64,000 nucleotides of DNA from an uncultured Planctomycetota bacterium (GTDB taxonomy: Bacteria > Planctomycetota > Planctomycetia > Gemmatales > HRBIN36), in the NCBI GenBank assembly GCA_937944855.1, contig CALFAY010000030.1:1-64000 (forward strand). The letters run 5' to 3'. Shown one piece after another: positions 34,710 to 45,507 of this stretch. Within the stretch, counting starts at the first letter, position 1; every line of letters begins with the position of its first letter. The translations under genes were made by a program, and so were the position numbers. Below the pieces are notes generated by a model. It did not search any database and had not been told where the DNA came from. It saw only the letters and a list, made by a program, of their open reading frames with translations.

Positions 34710-36303
34710 GCCGTCGTTCTCCCCGGAGCAGGGCTTCGTATTCGTGCCGAAAGTACCGCAGGGTGCTGAGGACCGGATTGGGGGCAGTCTGGCCTAGGCC
34801 GCACAGACTAGTCTCCCTGACCATGCCGCACAACTGTTCCAGAAGGACGAGATCGCGTCGGGTGGCCTTGCGGTCGAGGATCCGCGTCAATAACCGATGC
34901 AACTGCACGGTCCCCGCCCGGCATGGGATGCACTTGCCGCACGATTCGTCCATGCAAAAGCCCATGAAGAAGCGGGCCACGTCCACCATGTTGTTCTCGT
35001 CGTCCATGACGATCAGTCCGCCGGAACCCATGATCGAACCGACCGCTGCCAGCGATTCGTAATCCACCGCCGTGTCGAGCAGATGGGCCGGAACACAGCC
35101 GCCGGACGGCCCGCCGGTCTGCACCGCTTTGATGTAGCCTGAGGGTGACCCGCCGCCGATGTCCTCGACGAGAACCCGGAGCGGGGTCCCCAGGGGCACT
35201 TCGACCAACCCCGTATTGCGGACCTTGCCGGTGAGCGAGAAAACCTTGGTGCCGGTGCTCTTCGGCGTTCCGAGGGAGGCGAACCAGTCCGCACCGCGGC
35301 GGATGATTTGCGGAATGTTGGCGAAAGTTTCGACGTTGTTGATGAGAGTCGGATAACCCCACAAGCCGCTTTCGGCCGGGTAGGGAGGTCGAGGCCGGGG
35401 CGTGCCCCGCTCGCCCATGATCGACGCCATCAGGGCGGTTTCTTCGCCGCAGACGAAGGCACCGGCCCCGATGCGGATGTCGATGCGAAAATCGAAGGCG
35501 GTGTTGAGAATATGCGTGCCCAGAAGCCGCAGCCGGCCCGCCTGACGGATTGCCGTCTGGAGCCGCTGCGTCGCCAAGGGGTACTCTCCACGGATGTAAA
35601 TGTAACCCTGCGACGCTCCCACGGCGTACCCGGCAATGGCCATGCCTTCCAGGACGCTATGCGGATCGCTCTCCAGAACGCTGCGGTTCATGAAGGCCCC
35701 GGGGTCGCCCTCGTCGGCATTGCAAACGACATACTTGCGTTCGCCCTGGGAGCGGGCCACCAGGCTCCATTTGACTCCGGTGGGATAGCCTGCACCGCCT
35801 CGGCCACGCAAGCCGCTGCGCGTGACGGCTTCGACCACATCTTGTGGCGTCATTTCGGTAAGGGCCTTGGCAAGGGCTTGATAACCGTCGGCGGCGATGT
35901 AGTGCTCGATCTGTTCGGGGTCGATGCGGCCACTGTTGACCAGCACGACGTTGGCCTGCAAGGCGAAAAACGGAGCGGCGGGATCGCACGGCTCGGCGTC
36001 CGTGGTACCTCCGTCCAGGGCGGCAACCAGCGAGGAAGCCTGCTCCGGACGCACCTTCTGGAACATCCGCTGATCGGGGTCCAGTTGAACCAGCGGTCCC
36101 TGGCAGCATAGTCGCAGACAGCCGACCGAGCGGACTTCGACGGCGTCCTGCTTTCCGGCTTCGGCCACGGCCTGTTGGAGGGCTTTCAGCACGGCCGCGG
36201 AACCGGCGGACTGGCAACCAGCGGCGGTGCAGCAGCGGATGACGCAGGGTTTCCGCGACGCCTGCTGATCGGCAGCGATTCCGTTGAGTTCATTGAGATC
36301 CAC
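34681..36303 (-). CDS. hoxF: Diaphorase NADH-binding subunit HoxF
   Basis: 540 residues from GTG 36303, overlapping the HoxE end by 14 bases. An N-terminal thioredoxin-like [2Fe-2S] domain has [11 protein letters not shown] and [29 protein letters not shown] is the FMN/NADH glycine loop, and [14 protein letters not shown] follows. The 4Fe-4S site is [13 protein letters not shown] with a last Cys near [10 protein letters not shown]. It transfers electrons between NAD(H) and the other subunits. HoxU overlaps by 29 bases. Confidence 0.95.
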   Translation of the reverse strand: MDLNELNGIAADQQASRKPCVIRCCTAAGCQSAGSAAVLKALQQAVAEAGKQDAVEVRSVGCLRLCCQGPLVQLDPDQRMFQKVRPEQASSLVAALDGGTTDAEPCDPAAPFFALQANVVLVNSGRIDPEQIEHYIAADGYQALAKALTEMTPQDVVEAVTRSGLRGRGGAGYPTGVKWSLVARSQGERKYVVCNADEGDPGAFMNRSVLESDPHSVLEGMAIAGYAVGASQGYIYIRGEYPLATQRLQTAIRQAGRLRLLGTHILNTAFDFRIDIRIGAGAFVCGEETALMASIMGERGTPRPRPPYPAESGLWGYPTLINNVETFANIPQIIRRGADWFASLGTPKSTGTKVFSLTGKVRNTGLVEVPLGTPLRVLVEDIGGGSPSGYIKAVQTGGPSGGCVPAHLLDTAVDYESLAAVGSIMGSGGLIVMDDENNMVDVARFFMGFCMDESCGKCIPCRAGTVQLHRLLTRILDRKATRRDLVLLEQLCGMVRETSLCGLGQTAPNPVLSTLRYFRHEYEALLRGERRHGGPHPDDQ

Positions 36304-36817
36304 AGGCCAGCCTCTCTTCCAATAAGGCCAAGAGCTTTTCGGGCTGCACGAAGCCGTGTACCACGTCGTCAATGACTACCGCCGGTGCGATACCGCAAGC
36401 ACCCAGACAGCGGGCCGTGACCAAAGACAGATTCGCGTCGGCAGTCGTCTCGCCGGCCTGGACCCGGTACTGCTCCGCCACGGTCTGGAGAAGCCGATCA
36501 GCCCCCTTGACATAACAGGCGGTCCCGGTGCAGATGACGCAAGTGTGTCGGCCGGGCGGACGGAGGCGGAACAGGTGATAGAAAGTGGCGACGCCATAGA
36601 CCTTGCTCAACGGCAATTTGAGCCGGCGAGCGATGTAATGCAGTAAATGCAGCTCCAGGTAGCCGAACAACTGCTGCGCGGCGTGCAGAATCTCGATCAG
36701 GGCGCTTTGCTGATACTGCTGACGCCGCATGGCCGCTTCGAGCATGACGAAGCGCTTGTCGCCGCTGGGATGGGCCGCGGCAGAGGGACCGGCAGGTGCG
36801 GAGGAGGTTTCGGCCAT
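36290..36817 (-). CDS. hoxE: Diaphorase thioredoxin-like subunit HoxE
   Basis: 175 residues from ATG 36817 ([10 protein letters not shown]). The domain is NuoE-like: [32 protein letters not shown], then [15 protein letters not shown] and [17 protein letters not shown] supplying four Cys for a [2Fe-2S] cluster. It heads the operon E-F-U-Y-H-W, typical of bidirectional cyanobacterial-style Hox. The frame continues open upstream for over a thousand codons antisense to rpsA; that extension is not real. Confidence 0.92.
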   Translation of the reverse strand: MAETSSAPAGPSAAAHPSGDKRFVMLEAAMRRQQYQQSALIEILHAAQQLFGYLELHLLHYIARRLKLPLSKVYGVATFYHLFRLRPPGRHTCVICTGTACYVKGADRLLQTVAEQYRVQAGETTADANLSLVTARCLGACGIAPAVVIDDVVHGFVQPEKLLALLEERLACGSQ

Positions 36818-36883
36818 GATTGCTTCGCTGGCGATTCCCCGGGCGCTAGTTGAGGCGATCCTTACGTCTTGGTCCCCGCTGTG

Positions 36884-36913
36884 ACGATACGGATTGGTGT
36901 GTCCCCCAGTCAA
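36884..36913 (-). promoter_or_regulatory. hoxE: Putative hox operon promoter
   Basis: On the minus strand TTGACT (36913-36908) and TATCGT (36889-36884) are 18 bases apart, about 66 bases before the HoxE ATG. Confidence 0.4.
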
Positions 36914-36965
36914 GCGGGAGCTTTCTGACACGCTTGATCCGAGGAGCCATTTACTGGCCGGGGCT

Positions 36966-36984
36966 TTGACATCGTCGCTATAAT
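36966..36984 (+). promoter_or_regulatory. rpsA: Putative rpsA promoter with abnormal spacing
   Basis: Perfect TTGACA (36966-36971) and TATAAT (36979-36984), but only seven bases apart, too close for ordinary sigma-70 use. The TATAAT alone may be the true -10. Confidence 0.35.
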
Positions 36985-37126
36985 TATCGATTGCCTTGCT
37001 GGCATGTCCCGGAGACCGGCGGTCGGCCTCGGGGAGCTGGCAACTCTCACGCAACGGACTCGGAACGCGCGCGGCGTTCATTCCCAGGAAAACCGGCTGC
37101 GAGTCCGGGCCGGTCAGGAAGGTCGC

Positions 37127-38920
<1,794 letters not shown>

Positions 38921-39361
38921 AGGGGCCTTCCAGCCCCACGGTCGTCTGCGAATCCCGGGCGAAACCGGGCTGGGCTGGAACCTTGATATCCCCACGCCAA
39001 CAATCCTCCCCAGACAGTTCCGGTACGTCGGCCGGAGCACGGCGATCGGTCTGTTTCTAGCGGTCGTGCTCCGCGGAAAGGGTAATCGGCCGGTGTCATC
39101 TAACCCGGTCGCACCTGGCACGCGGAAGGCAGCGTCGTCTCCGGCCTGGATCGGGCAAGTTTGCCCAGTCTGCCACAAAGCCATCGTGCCGGTCCGGCCG
39201 ATGTCTAGTGGGCAGCAACCTTGGCGGCTGCCATCGTTCTTGAACCGGTCCGGAAACCATCCCCTGGTTCTGCAGGTCTGGTCTGGACGGCTGGAAGCCC
39301 CCGAGGGCATGCGGTATCTTGCATTGATTGACCGGAACCCAACTTCGCGCTGGTGGACCTC
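38921..39361. other. 440-bp gap between rpsA and sigma factor gene
   Basis: GC-rich, with short weak hairpins after rpsA (for example GGGGC/GCCCC near 38922-38937) but no T-run. No protein motif beyond an isolated CPVCHK in one frame, which I do not trust. The sigma gene promoter was not found. Confidence 0.3.
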
Positions 39362-40198
39362 ATGGCACGACTTCGGCGATCGCGGGGTGATTCGGTCCAG
39401 TCCCCGCTGGAAACCTACCTTCGGGAGATCAACGAAACTCCTCTGTTGACCGCCAAGCAAGAGAAGGAGCTGGCCCGACGCATCAGCGCCGGGGACAGCG
39501 AAGCCCGCGATCAGATGGTGCGGGCCAATCTCCGCCTGGTCGTTAACATCGCCCGCAGCTACACGGGCAAGGGATTGGGCCTCCAGGACCTGATCGAAGA
39601 GGGCAATCTCGGTCTGCTCCGGGCCGTCGAAGGCTTCGACCCGGACATGAACACCCGCTTCAGCACCTACGCCAGCTACTGGATCAAGCAATCCATCAAG
39701 CGGGCCTTGGTCAACACTTCCAAGACGATCCGCATTCCCGCCTACATGGTGGAACTGCTGTCGAAGTGGCGTCGGGCCGCCGCCAAGCTCCAGGAAGAGT
39801 TGGGACGAACTCCCACGCAAGAGGAGATCGCCCGCAGCCTCGACCTGCCCAAAAAGAAGCTGAACATCATCAAGAAGGCCATCCGCGTGTACAACGCCAT
39901 GCCGCAGACCGAACAGACCGACAGCGGCTGGTCGCTCGGCGAAATGGTCACCGACGAACGGGCCAAAAGCCCTGAATGGGAGATGGTCGAGGCTGATGAT
40001 CTCAGCCATGTCATGCAACTTCTGGAAAAGATGGACAAACGGGAAGCCACCATCCTCCGCATGAGGTTCGGCCTCGGAGACGAGGAACCCAAGACCCTCA
40101 AAGAGATCGGCGAAGCCTTGGGGCTTACCCGGGAACGTGTTCGACAGATCGAGAGCGAGGCGCTCAGCAAGCTCGCTGAAAGTCTAAATGCTGATTAA
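39362..40198 (+). CDS. Sigma-70 family RNA polymerase sigma factor (primary or group 2 type)
   Basis: 278 residues from ATG 39362; a GTG nine bases upstream is also in frame and no Shine-Dalgarno is visible. Region 1.2 is SPLETYLREINETPLLTAKQ, region 2 is NLRLVVNIARSYTGKGLGLQ through DLIEEGNLGLLRAVEGFD and TYASYWIKQSIKRAL, region 3 is LGRTPTQEEIARSLDLP, and region 4 has TLKEIGEALGLTRERVRQIESEAL. Region 1.1 is absent, so it is a minimal RpoD/SigB-like factor. Its place after rpsA suggests housekeeping or growth-linked use. The 3' end is convergent with a coiled-coil gene, with 11 bases between. Confidence 0.93.
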   Translation: MARLRRSRGDSVQSPLETYLREINETPLLTAKQEKELARRISAGDSEARDQMVRANLRLVVNIARSYTGKGLGLQDLIEEGNLGLLRAVEGFDPDMNTRFSTYASYWIKQSIKRALVNTSKTIRIPAYMVELLSKWRRAAAKLQEELGRTPTQEEIARSLDLPKKKLNIIKKAIRVYNAMPQTEQTDSGWSLGEMVTDERAKSPEWEMVEADDLSHVMQLLEKMDKREATILRMRFGLGDEEPKTLKEIGEALGLTRERVRQIESEALSKLAESLNAD

Positions 40199-40209
40199 CT
40201 TTGTCAACA

Positions 40210-40542
40210 TTACAGTTCCTGACATGGCTGATCGGAGGAAACTGATTCGTCACCCAGGGTGCCCGCGGCAGCGACTCTTTGCGCCAAGACACTTTCGATG
40301 CGCAACATTTCCGCATCGGTGTTCTGGATGACTTTCTCAGTGGCAGCACGAAGCTCGCGCAACATTTCCAGGGCCTTGGTCAGGCGCTTGTTCGTTTCCC
40401 GAAGTCTTTGAAGCGCCAATACTTTGCTTTCAGTCTGCTCCAGAAGCGCGTCATCTGCTTGCTGGAGACGTCGATCGGTCTCACCAATCACCCCAGCCAA
40501 CGCGTTCCGAATCCGATCGAAAATCTCAAGTCCTTCTTGCAT
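40210..40542 (-). CDS. Small coiled-coil protein, unknown
   Basis: 110 residues from ATG 40542 (MQEGLEIFDRIRNALAGVIGE). The frame is open further upstream to 40764, but that extension has no protein-like pattern. Most of the protein is a heptad-rich coiled coil: RRLQQADDALLEQTESKVLALQ, ALEMLRELRAATEKVIQNTDAEMLRIESVLAQRV. The Met-Leu-Arg codons carry two copies of an unusual 11-bp repeat. It could be a scaffold or anti-sigma-type regulator, given its convergent position beside the sigma factor, but that is a guess. Confidence 0.55.
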   Translation of the reverse strand: MQEGLEIFDRIRNALAGVIGETDRRLQQADDALLEQTESKVLALQRLRETNKRLTKALEMLRELRAATEKVIQNTDAEMLRIESVLAQRVAAAGTLGDESVSSDQPCQEL

Positions 40543-40703
40543 AATAGATTCCGTACAAGAGACGTGGGCAGACAGTCTCCCATACCTGAAGCGGCTGCCG
40601 GAAACAATGGCATATCTTGCCGCGCAACATTTTTGAAGTGTACCGCTGGTGAAGGCGTGGCAGCGCAACAATGCGAAAGGCCGGTTCGACCCGCGCAACA
40701 TTT
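40300..40703. repeat. Cluster of four exact GCGCAACATTT repeats
   Basis: Exact copies at 40300-40310, 40357-40367, 40622-40632 and 40693-40703, plus a near copy GCGCAACAATG at 40663-40673. All are in one orientation. Two lie in the coiled-coil gene, the rest in the gap upstream of it. Confidence 0.7.
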
Positions 40704-40952
40704 CTGTCCATCCCGGCGAAATGCAGATTTGGCAGAATAATGGCACCTGCCAATTTGACCTCATGACCTCGAATCGGATTAGCGGCCATGTCCCAGGAAC
40801 TCAAAAGGCCTCGGCACGCCCCCCCTGTTGCGCCGAGGCCGTCAACTCTTGTTCCGTTACTGGTCTCCATTCCCAGTCAGTTTACCCGGAAATTGACTCC
40901 GCAGGGCAGGTCAGTCGGTACCGGTCGCGGTTGAATGCGAGAAGCCGTGCCG
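40543..40952. other. 410-bp gap upstream of the coiled-coil gene
   Basis: Contains two exact and one near copy of the 11-bp repeat and a palindrome TTGGCAG/CTGCCAA at 40729-40735 and 40747-40753 with an 11-base centre, which could be an operator. No clear -35/-10 pair was seen. Confidence 0.4.
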
Positions 40953-42374
40953 TCATGCCAGAGCTTCCCGGATGACCTTGCCCCGGCTGATCGGCAAGGG
41001 CCTGTCCAGCGTGTCCCGCATTTCGGTCTCCGGATCGAACCCGAGGCAATGGAACACCGTGGCCGTTATGTCTTCCGGCTTGACCATGCCCTCTTTGGGC
41101 TGGCCGCCGATCTTGTCTGAACTGCCCAACACCCGACCGGCCTGGATGCCGCCCCCGGCCAGAGCCACGGAGAAGACATGGCCCCAGTGGTCTCGCCCAG
41201 CCCGGTCGTTTGCGATCCGCGGCGTTCTCCCAAACTCGGCTGCCCAGACGACCAGGGTTTCGTCCAGCATTCCCCGCTGGTCAAGATCCTCCAAGAGGGC
41301 TGAGTAGGCCGCGTCCATAGGCGGCATCAGGTGTTCCTTCAGCCGTTTGGGTTCGTGCCAGTGCGTGTCCCAGACGGGAGCATCGGGCGGCTCTTCGGGA
41401 CCGCGGTACCAGTTGACCTGAACCAGCGTGACGCCCGCCTCGACGAGCCGACGGGCCAGCAGACACGACTGTCCGAACGGATGACGGCCATAGCGGTCGC
41501 GGACCTTCGGCGGTTCGAGGTCGAGGCGGAACGCCTTGCGGGCACCATCCGACCGCAGCATGTTGAATGCCGCCTGGGTGGATCGGTCGAACAGCCCCAG
41601 CAGGCCGGATCGCTCCGTCCGGGCCATCAGGCTATCGAGTTTGCTCAGCAGGGAGTGCCGGTGGTTGAGACGGTCGGCGGTCAGTTCCTCCGGCAGATGA
41701 AACTCGTCGATGCGGAAGTCCGGTGCATGAGGCTTGCAGGTGAACAGCCAGGGGTCGGCGGGTCGGCCGAGGAAGCCGGCGGTCTGGCCCGGCCAGACGC
41801 TGCCGTCCGTGTTCCAGATGCGGTGCGGCAACGTGACCGCCGCCGGGATGCCGTTGGGCCGGTCGCCCCGCAGCCGACGAACGATGCCGCCGACGGAAGG
41901 AAAGTCGTTGGGCGGCCCCGGATTGGCGTTCTCGAAGTTCATGGGCTGATGCGGATGGCCCGTCAGCATGTAGTAGCCGCTCGACGAGTGCGCATGATCT
42001 CCCGTGGAAACCGCCCGCAGCACGCAGATCTTGTGGCACAACCGGGCGGTCAACGGCATCAGTTCGCAGACCCGAAGTCCTGGCAACGAAGTCGGAATCG
42101 AGCCGAACTGGCCGCGGATTTCTTCCGGAGCATCGGGTTTGGGATCCCAAGTCGAGTGCTGCGGCGGACCGCCGACAAGAAACAACAGGATGCACGCCTT
42201 GGCTCGGCTGTTCGTAGTGTGTCGGACCAGCGGCGTTCGTTGGGAGGCGCAGGCGCGCTGGCGAAGCAGATCGGGCAGCGAAAGACCCATCAACCCCAAC
42301 CCGCCGATGCGAAGCAGCTCACGGCGCGTCCAGCCTTCGCACAACCGCGTCTGGGCGGAATGGACGGACAGCAT
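40953..42374 (-). CDS. DUF1501 family protein 1, Tat-type signal
   Basis: 473 residues. A twin-arginine-like leader (WTRRELLRIGGLGLMGLSL, about 15-33) precedes the domain. The DUF1501 hallmarks are present: CILLFLVGGPPQHSTWDPKPDAPEEIRG, RDRYGRHPFGQSCLLARRLVEAG, and VVWAAEFGRTPRIANDRAGRDHWG. The family is distantly related to sulfatases/alkaline phosphatases and is expanded in planctomycetes, where it usually pairs with DUF1549/DUF1553 cytochrome-like proteins. No such partner is present in this window. The enzymatic activity is unknown. The second DUF1501 gene lies 38 bases upstream on the same strand, probably in one operon. Confidence 0.88.
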   Translation of the reverse strand: MLSVHSAQTRLCEGWTRRELLRIGGLGLMGLSLPDLLRQRACASQRTPLVRHTTNSRAKACILLFLVGGPPQHSTWDPKPDAPEEIRGQFGSIPTSLPGLRVCELMPLTARLCHKICVLRAVSTGDHAHSSSGYYMLTGHPHQPMNFENANPGPPNDFPSVGGIVRRLRGDRPNGIPAAVTLPHRIWNTDGSVWPGQTAGFLGRPADPWLFTCKPHAPDFRIDEFHLPEELTADRLNHRHSLLSKLDSLMARTERSGLLGLFDRSTQAAFNMLRSDGARKAFRLDLEPPKVRDRYGRHPFGQSCLLARRLVEAGVTLVQVNWYRGPEEPPDAPVWDTHWHEPKRLKEHLMPPMDAAYSALLEDLDQRGMLDETLVVWAAEFGRTPRIANDRAGRDHWGHVFSVALAGGGIQAGRVLGSSDKIGGQPKEGMVKPEDITATVFHCLGFDPETEMRDTLDRPLPISRGKVIREALA

Positions 42375-42412
42375 GGCAGATTCCCCTCGGACTCCGGCAG
42401 GTCAAGCGAAGC

Positions 42413-43858
42413 TCAGGCGAGTATTTCGTGGCGGACCTTGGCGTCGCCTTCCGGTCCGATTAATCGCTGCTGCAAGCCCTGGTACGGATACCGGAGCTTC
42501 CAGGCGTCCAGCCCCAGCAGGTGCAAGATGGTGGCTTGCAGGTCGTGGACGGTCATCTTGCCTTCCGTGATAAAGTACCCAAACTCATCGGTCGCGCCCA
42601 GCGTGATCCCGGGTTTGATTCCGGCCCCGGCCAGCCAGATGGTGAAGCAGTGCGGATGATGATCGCGGCCCAGGAACGTCGAGCCGCCACGGGCTTCGTT
42701 CATCGAGGTCCGGCCGAATTCGCCGCCCCACATGACCAGCGTCTGCTCCAGCAAGCCACGTTGTTCCAGGTCGGTCAGCAAGGCGGCGATGGGCTGGTCG
42801 ATCTCTTTGCACTTCTTGGGCAGGTGCTGAACGATGTCGTCGCCCGGGCCGGTGCCGTGACAGTCCCAGCCCCAGTCGAACAGTTGCACATAGCGGACGC
42901 CACGTTCGACGAGCCGACGGGCCAGCAGGCAGTTATTGGCGAAGGACGCCTGGCCCGGCCTGGCCCCGTACAGATCGAGAATCTTCGGCGATTCCCGGGA
43001 GATGTCCATGACATCGGGCACGGCGATCTGCATGCGGTAGGCAAGTTCGTACTGCTCGATGCGGGTCAGCGTTTCGGGGTCGCCGAAGTCGCGCAGTTCG
43101 GCTTCGTTGAGCCGCTTGAGCACGTCGAGACTGCGCCGCCGGGTGGTGCGGTCCATGCCGGCGGGGTTGTTGACGTACAGGATCGGTTCGCCAGTCGTTC
43201 GGCACTGCACGCCCTGATAGACGGAAGGCAGGAAGCCGGTGGACCACAGGGCCTTGCCGCCCGTCGGGTCGGTGCCGCCGCTGATGAGGACTACGAAGCC
43301 GGGCAGGTCCTGATTCTCCGTTCCCAGCCCGTAGGTGATCCACGAACCCATAGCCGCCGCCCCATTGCGTGGCGAGCCGGTGAACAGGTACAACTCCGCC
43401 GGAGCATGGTTGAACTGGTCGGTCCACATGGACTTGATGAAGGCGATTTTGTCCACGTGGCGGCTGAGGTGCGGCAGCAGTTCGCTGACCCAGGCGCCGC
43501 TCTGGCCATGCTGCTGGAACTTGTACGGCGTACCGAGCAGCTTGGGATGCCCGCGGATGAAGGCGAAGCGCTGGTTGTCTAAAAACTCCTTCGGGCAGGG
43601 CTGCATGTGCAATTCGACGAGCTTGGGCTTGTAATCGAAAAGCTCCTGCTGTGGCGGTCCGCCGGACATGTGCAGATAAATCACGCTCTTGGCTTTGGGC
43701 GGGAAGTGCGGCGGCTTGGGGGCCAGCGGGTTACTGGCCGAGGCGCGAACGCTCTGATGTCGGCCCAGCATCTCTGCCAACGCGATGGCACCCAGGCTGA
43801 GCGTGCCGTTTCGCAGAAAAGTGCGGCGTGTCTGATGGCGGGCAAGCAGGGGATCCAT
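42413..43858 (-). CDS. DUF1501 family protein 2, Tat-type signal
   Basis: 481 residues. The leader QTRRTFLRNGTLSLGAIAL fits a Tat signal. The domain contains SVIYLHMSGGPPQQELFDYKP, ILDLYGARPGQASFANNCLL, VQLFDWGWDCHG, and VMWGGEFGRTSMNEARGG followed by GRDHHPHCFTIWLAGAG. The metal-binding-like residues Asp/His of the sulfatase-related fold are therefore present. It is the first gene of the pair and about 47 bases follow the WD40 gene. Expected location is the periplasm. Substrate unknown. Confidence 0.88.
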   Translation of the reverse strand: MDPLLARHQTRRTFLRNGTLSLGAIALAEMLGRHQSVRASASNPLAPKPPHFPPKAKSVIYLHMSGGPPQQELFDYKPKLVELHMQPCPKEFLDNQRFAFIRGHPKLLGTPYKFQQHGQSGAWVSELLPHLSRHVDKIAFIKSMWTDQFNHAPAELYLFTGSPRNGAAAMGSWITYGLGTENQDLPGFVVLISGGTDPTGGKALWSTGFLPSVYQGVQCRTTGEPILYVNNPAGMDRTTRRRSLDVLKRLNEAELRDFGDPETLTRIEQYELAYRMQIAVPDVMDISRESPKILDLYGARPGQASFANNCLLARRLVERGVRYVQLFDWGWDCHGTGPGDDIVQHLPKKCKEIDQPIAALLTDLEQRGLLEQTLVMWGGEFGRTSMNEARGGSTFLGRDHHPHCFTIWLAGAGIKPGITLGATDEFGYFITEGKMTVHDLQATILHLLGLDAWKLRYPYQGLQQRLIGPEGDAKVRHEILA

Positions 43859-43905
43859 GACAGTCGCTCCTACCGGGCAGGATCAGACCTCGGAGGCTGA
43901 TCGCG

Positions 43906-45276
43906 CTACTTGGCAGGTTGGACGATTCGGCGAGTGTGAACGTTCCACAAGCGGACCTCGCCGGAAGCATGTCCAGCTACAGCATACTTGCCGCCGCGGT
44001 TGAGAGCAACAGCCGTGACGAAACCGGAATCCGGATCCAGACCCATCGCCAACGCCTCCTTGCCGCCCCCTCGCCTGTTGACAATGGCAGCCTGGGGGTC
44101 CGGGTGCAGTTGGGTGGCCTGTCTGCCGGAGAGGGTGCAAACCCAGACGCTGCCGTCGAGACATCCCAGGGCCAAATGATTTCCGCCGTCCGCGAGATCA
44201 AGGGCCGTGATTCCGGGTCCCTGTCCGCCGAAGAAGCGTTTGCCCAAGGTGCCGGTGTTGGGATCCTGAAGCAGAAACTGCGGAGCCTCCACAGTCTTTT
44301 GAAACGGTCGCCATCCGGGAGCACGACCGCTGCTTCGGGTGAGCGAACCCAAGATGTCCGCGAACGCCGAGAAAGGAAGCAAGAACGCATCGAGCGGCGT
44401 ACCGGTTCCGGCCGTGCCGCTGGGAGGATCGGCCGGTTGGCCGGGATCGAACCACCGGCCCTGGATCTTCAAGGTGCAGACCTTGGTCAGCAGAAGTTGC
44501 CGCCCGTTCTCGCTGAAAACGCCAGGAGGATACCTCTCTTTTGGGGGCTCGCGACGGAAAAGTTGCTCCAATAACCCCGTCGTTTTCGGGGACGCCGTGA
44601 CCGTGTACTCCCCGCGGACGCCGCGCAGCGGTTCCTTCTTGGTAAACGGCTCGTTGAGCGAGGTCAATTCTCGAACCGCCCGGCCTTCCGCCAATAGCCA
44701 GTTGCAGGCCTGACCGTCGTAGTCCAGCGTGAAGAGGTTTTTGCCATCCTTGCCGACGGCCAGGTCGGCAATGCTGCTCTTGTGTCCGGTCCAGGCACGA
44801 AGTTCTTTGTGCTGCTCGAAGTCCCAGTGATGCAAAGTCCCGTCGCTGGTTCCGAGAACTACTTCCGGCTTGTTGGGCACGAAGGCGGCACGACGGATCG
44901 ACTTGCCTTGGAGCTTGAGCCGGACCAGCTCCCGATTCTCGTCCAGGCTGAAGACTTGGACCACGCCGTCCTCCCCCGCCGAGAGGAACTGCTTGCCGTC
45001 GCTGCGAAACTGCACCGAACGAACTGGTTTATCATGCCCTTTCAATTCGTGAACGATGTTCCAGGATCGGGAATCGACGTAGTACACTCGGCCGTCTTCG
45101 CCTCCGGAGAGGAAATGACGCTCGTCCGGGGCGAACTGAAGACAGGTCACGTTTCCTCGGTGGCCGTTGTAGCGGCGTTGTGGCTCGTCGGCCTCCAAAA
45201 AGGATGCCATTTGCGTAGCCGCGACCAAGCCCCAAAACATCTCCCGCACCCAAGGCCACCGGCTCGGATCCGACAT
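43906..45276 (-). CDS. WD40-repeat protein
   Basis: 456 residues from ATG 45276 (MSDPSRWPWVREMF), with GGAGGG upstream. WD repeats read RYNGHRGNVTCLQFAPDERH, LKGHDKPVRSVQFRSDGKQF, WTGHKSSIADLAVGKDGKN and, at the end, AVAGHASGEVRLWNVHTRR. The middle is irregular and may complete the propeller. There is no signal peptide visible from this start, although the hydrophobic FWGLVAATQMASFLEA near residue 15 is short. WD40 proteins often accompany DUF1501 genes in planctomycetes, consistent with a shared operon with the two downstream genes. Confidence 0.75.
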   Translation of the reverse strand: MSDPSRWPWVREMFWGLVAATQMASFLEADEPQRRYNGHRGNVTCLQFAPDERHFLSGGEDGRVYYVDSRSWNIVHELKGHDKPVRSVQFRSDGKQFLSAGEDGVVQVFSLDENRELVRLKLQGKSIRRAAFVPNKPEVVLGTSDGTLHHWDFEQHKELRAWTGHKSSIADLAVGKDGKNLFTLDYDGQACNWLLAEGRAVRELTSLNEPFTKKEPLRGVRGEYTVTASPKTTGLLEQLFRREPPKERYPPGVFSENGRQLLLTKVCTLKIQGRWFDPGQPADPPSGTAGTGTPLDAFLLPFSAFADILGSLTRSSGRAPGWRPFQKTVEAPQFLLQDPNTGTLGKRFFGGQGPGITALDLADGGNHLALGCLDGSVWVCTLSGRQATQLHPDPQAAIVNRRGGGKEALAMGLDPDSGFVTAVALNRGGKYAVAGHASGEVRLWNVHTRRIVQPAK

Positions 45277-45421
45277 GACTTGGACCCTCCGAGGTGCTTC
45301 GGCAGCAGTTCCCGAGACAGGATCCGCTGAAGGGCTGCCGGGAAGCTCCCGGACTAAAAGGGACAACGATTTGAACAAGTGTCGCTTACATCCCAACTTT
45401 CGCAAGCCGCGGGGTGGCGAG

Positions 45422-45477
45422 AAAAGCACGCACCCCGAGCGGTGCCTCCGGTCTCAACTCGAAGGCACCCCTCGGGG
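45422..45477 (-). terminator. Long inverted repeat after the BBP7-like gene
   Basis: Two paired arms: CCCCGAG (45433-45439) with CTCGGGG (45471-45477), and GGTGCCT (45441-45447) with AGGCACC (45463-45469), one mismatch apart. On the minus strand a CTTTTC run follows the stem after seven bases, so it is a weak intrinsic terminator for the gene ending at 45508. Confidence 0.5.
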
Positions 45478-45507
45478 CGGTTCAACTTTTGCAGGAGTCT
45501 GCGAGGT

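Noticed and set aside
39066-39449. A short frame with CPVCHK upstream of the sigma factor
   Set aside because: The isolated motif occurs in a frame without a ribosome site or conserved domain, and its end overlaps the sigma factor in another frame.
40729-40753. TTGGCAG/CTGCCAA palindrome as a sigma-54 promoter
   Set aside because: A TGGCAC element is present but the matching TTGC element is not at the required distance.
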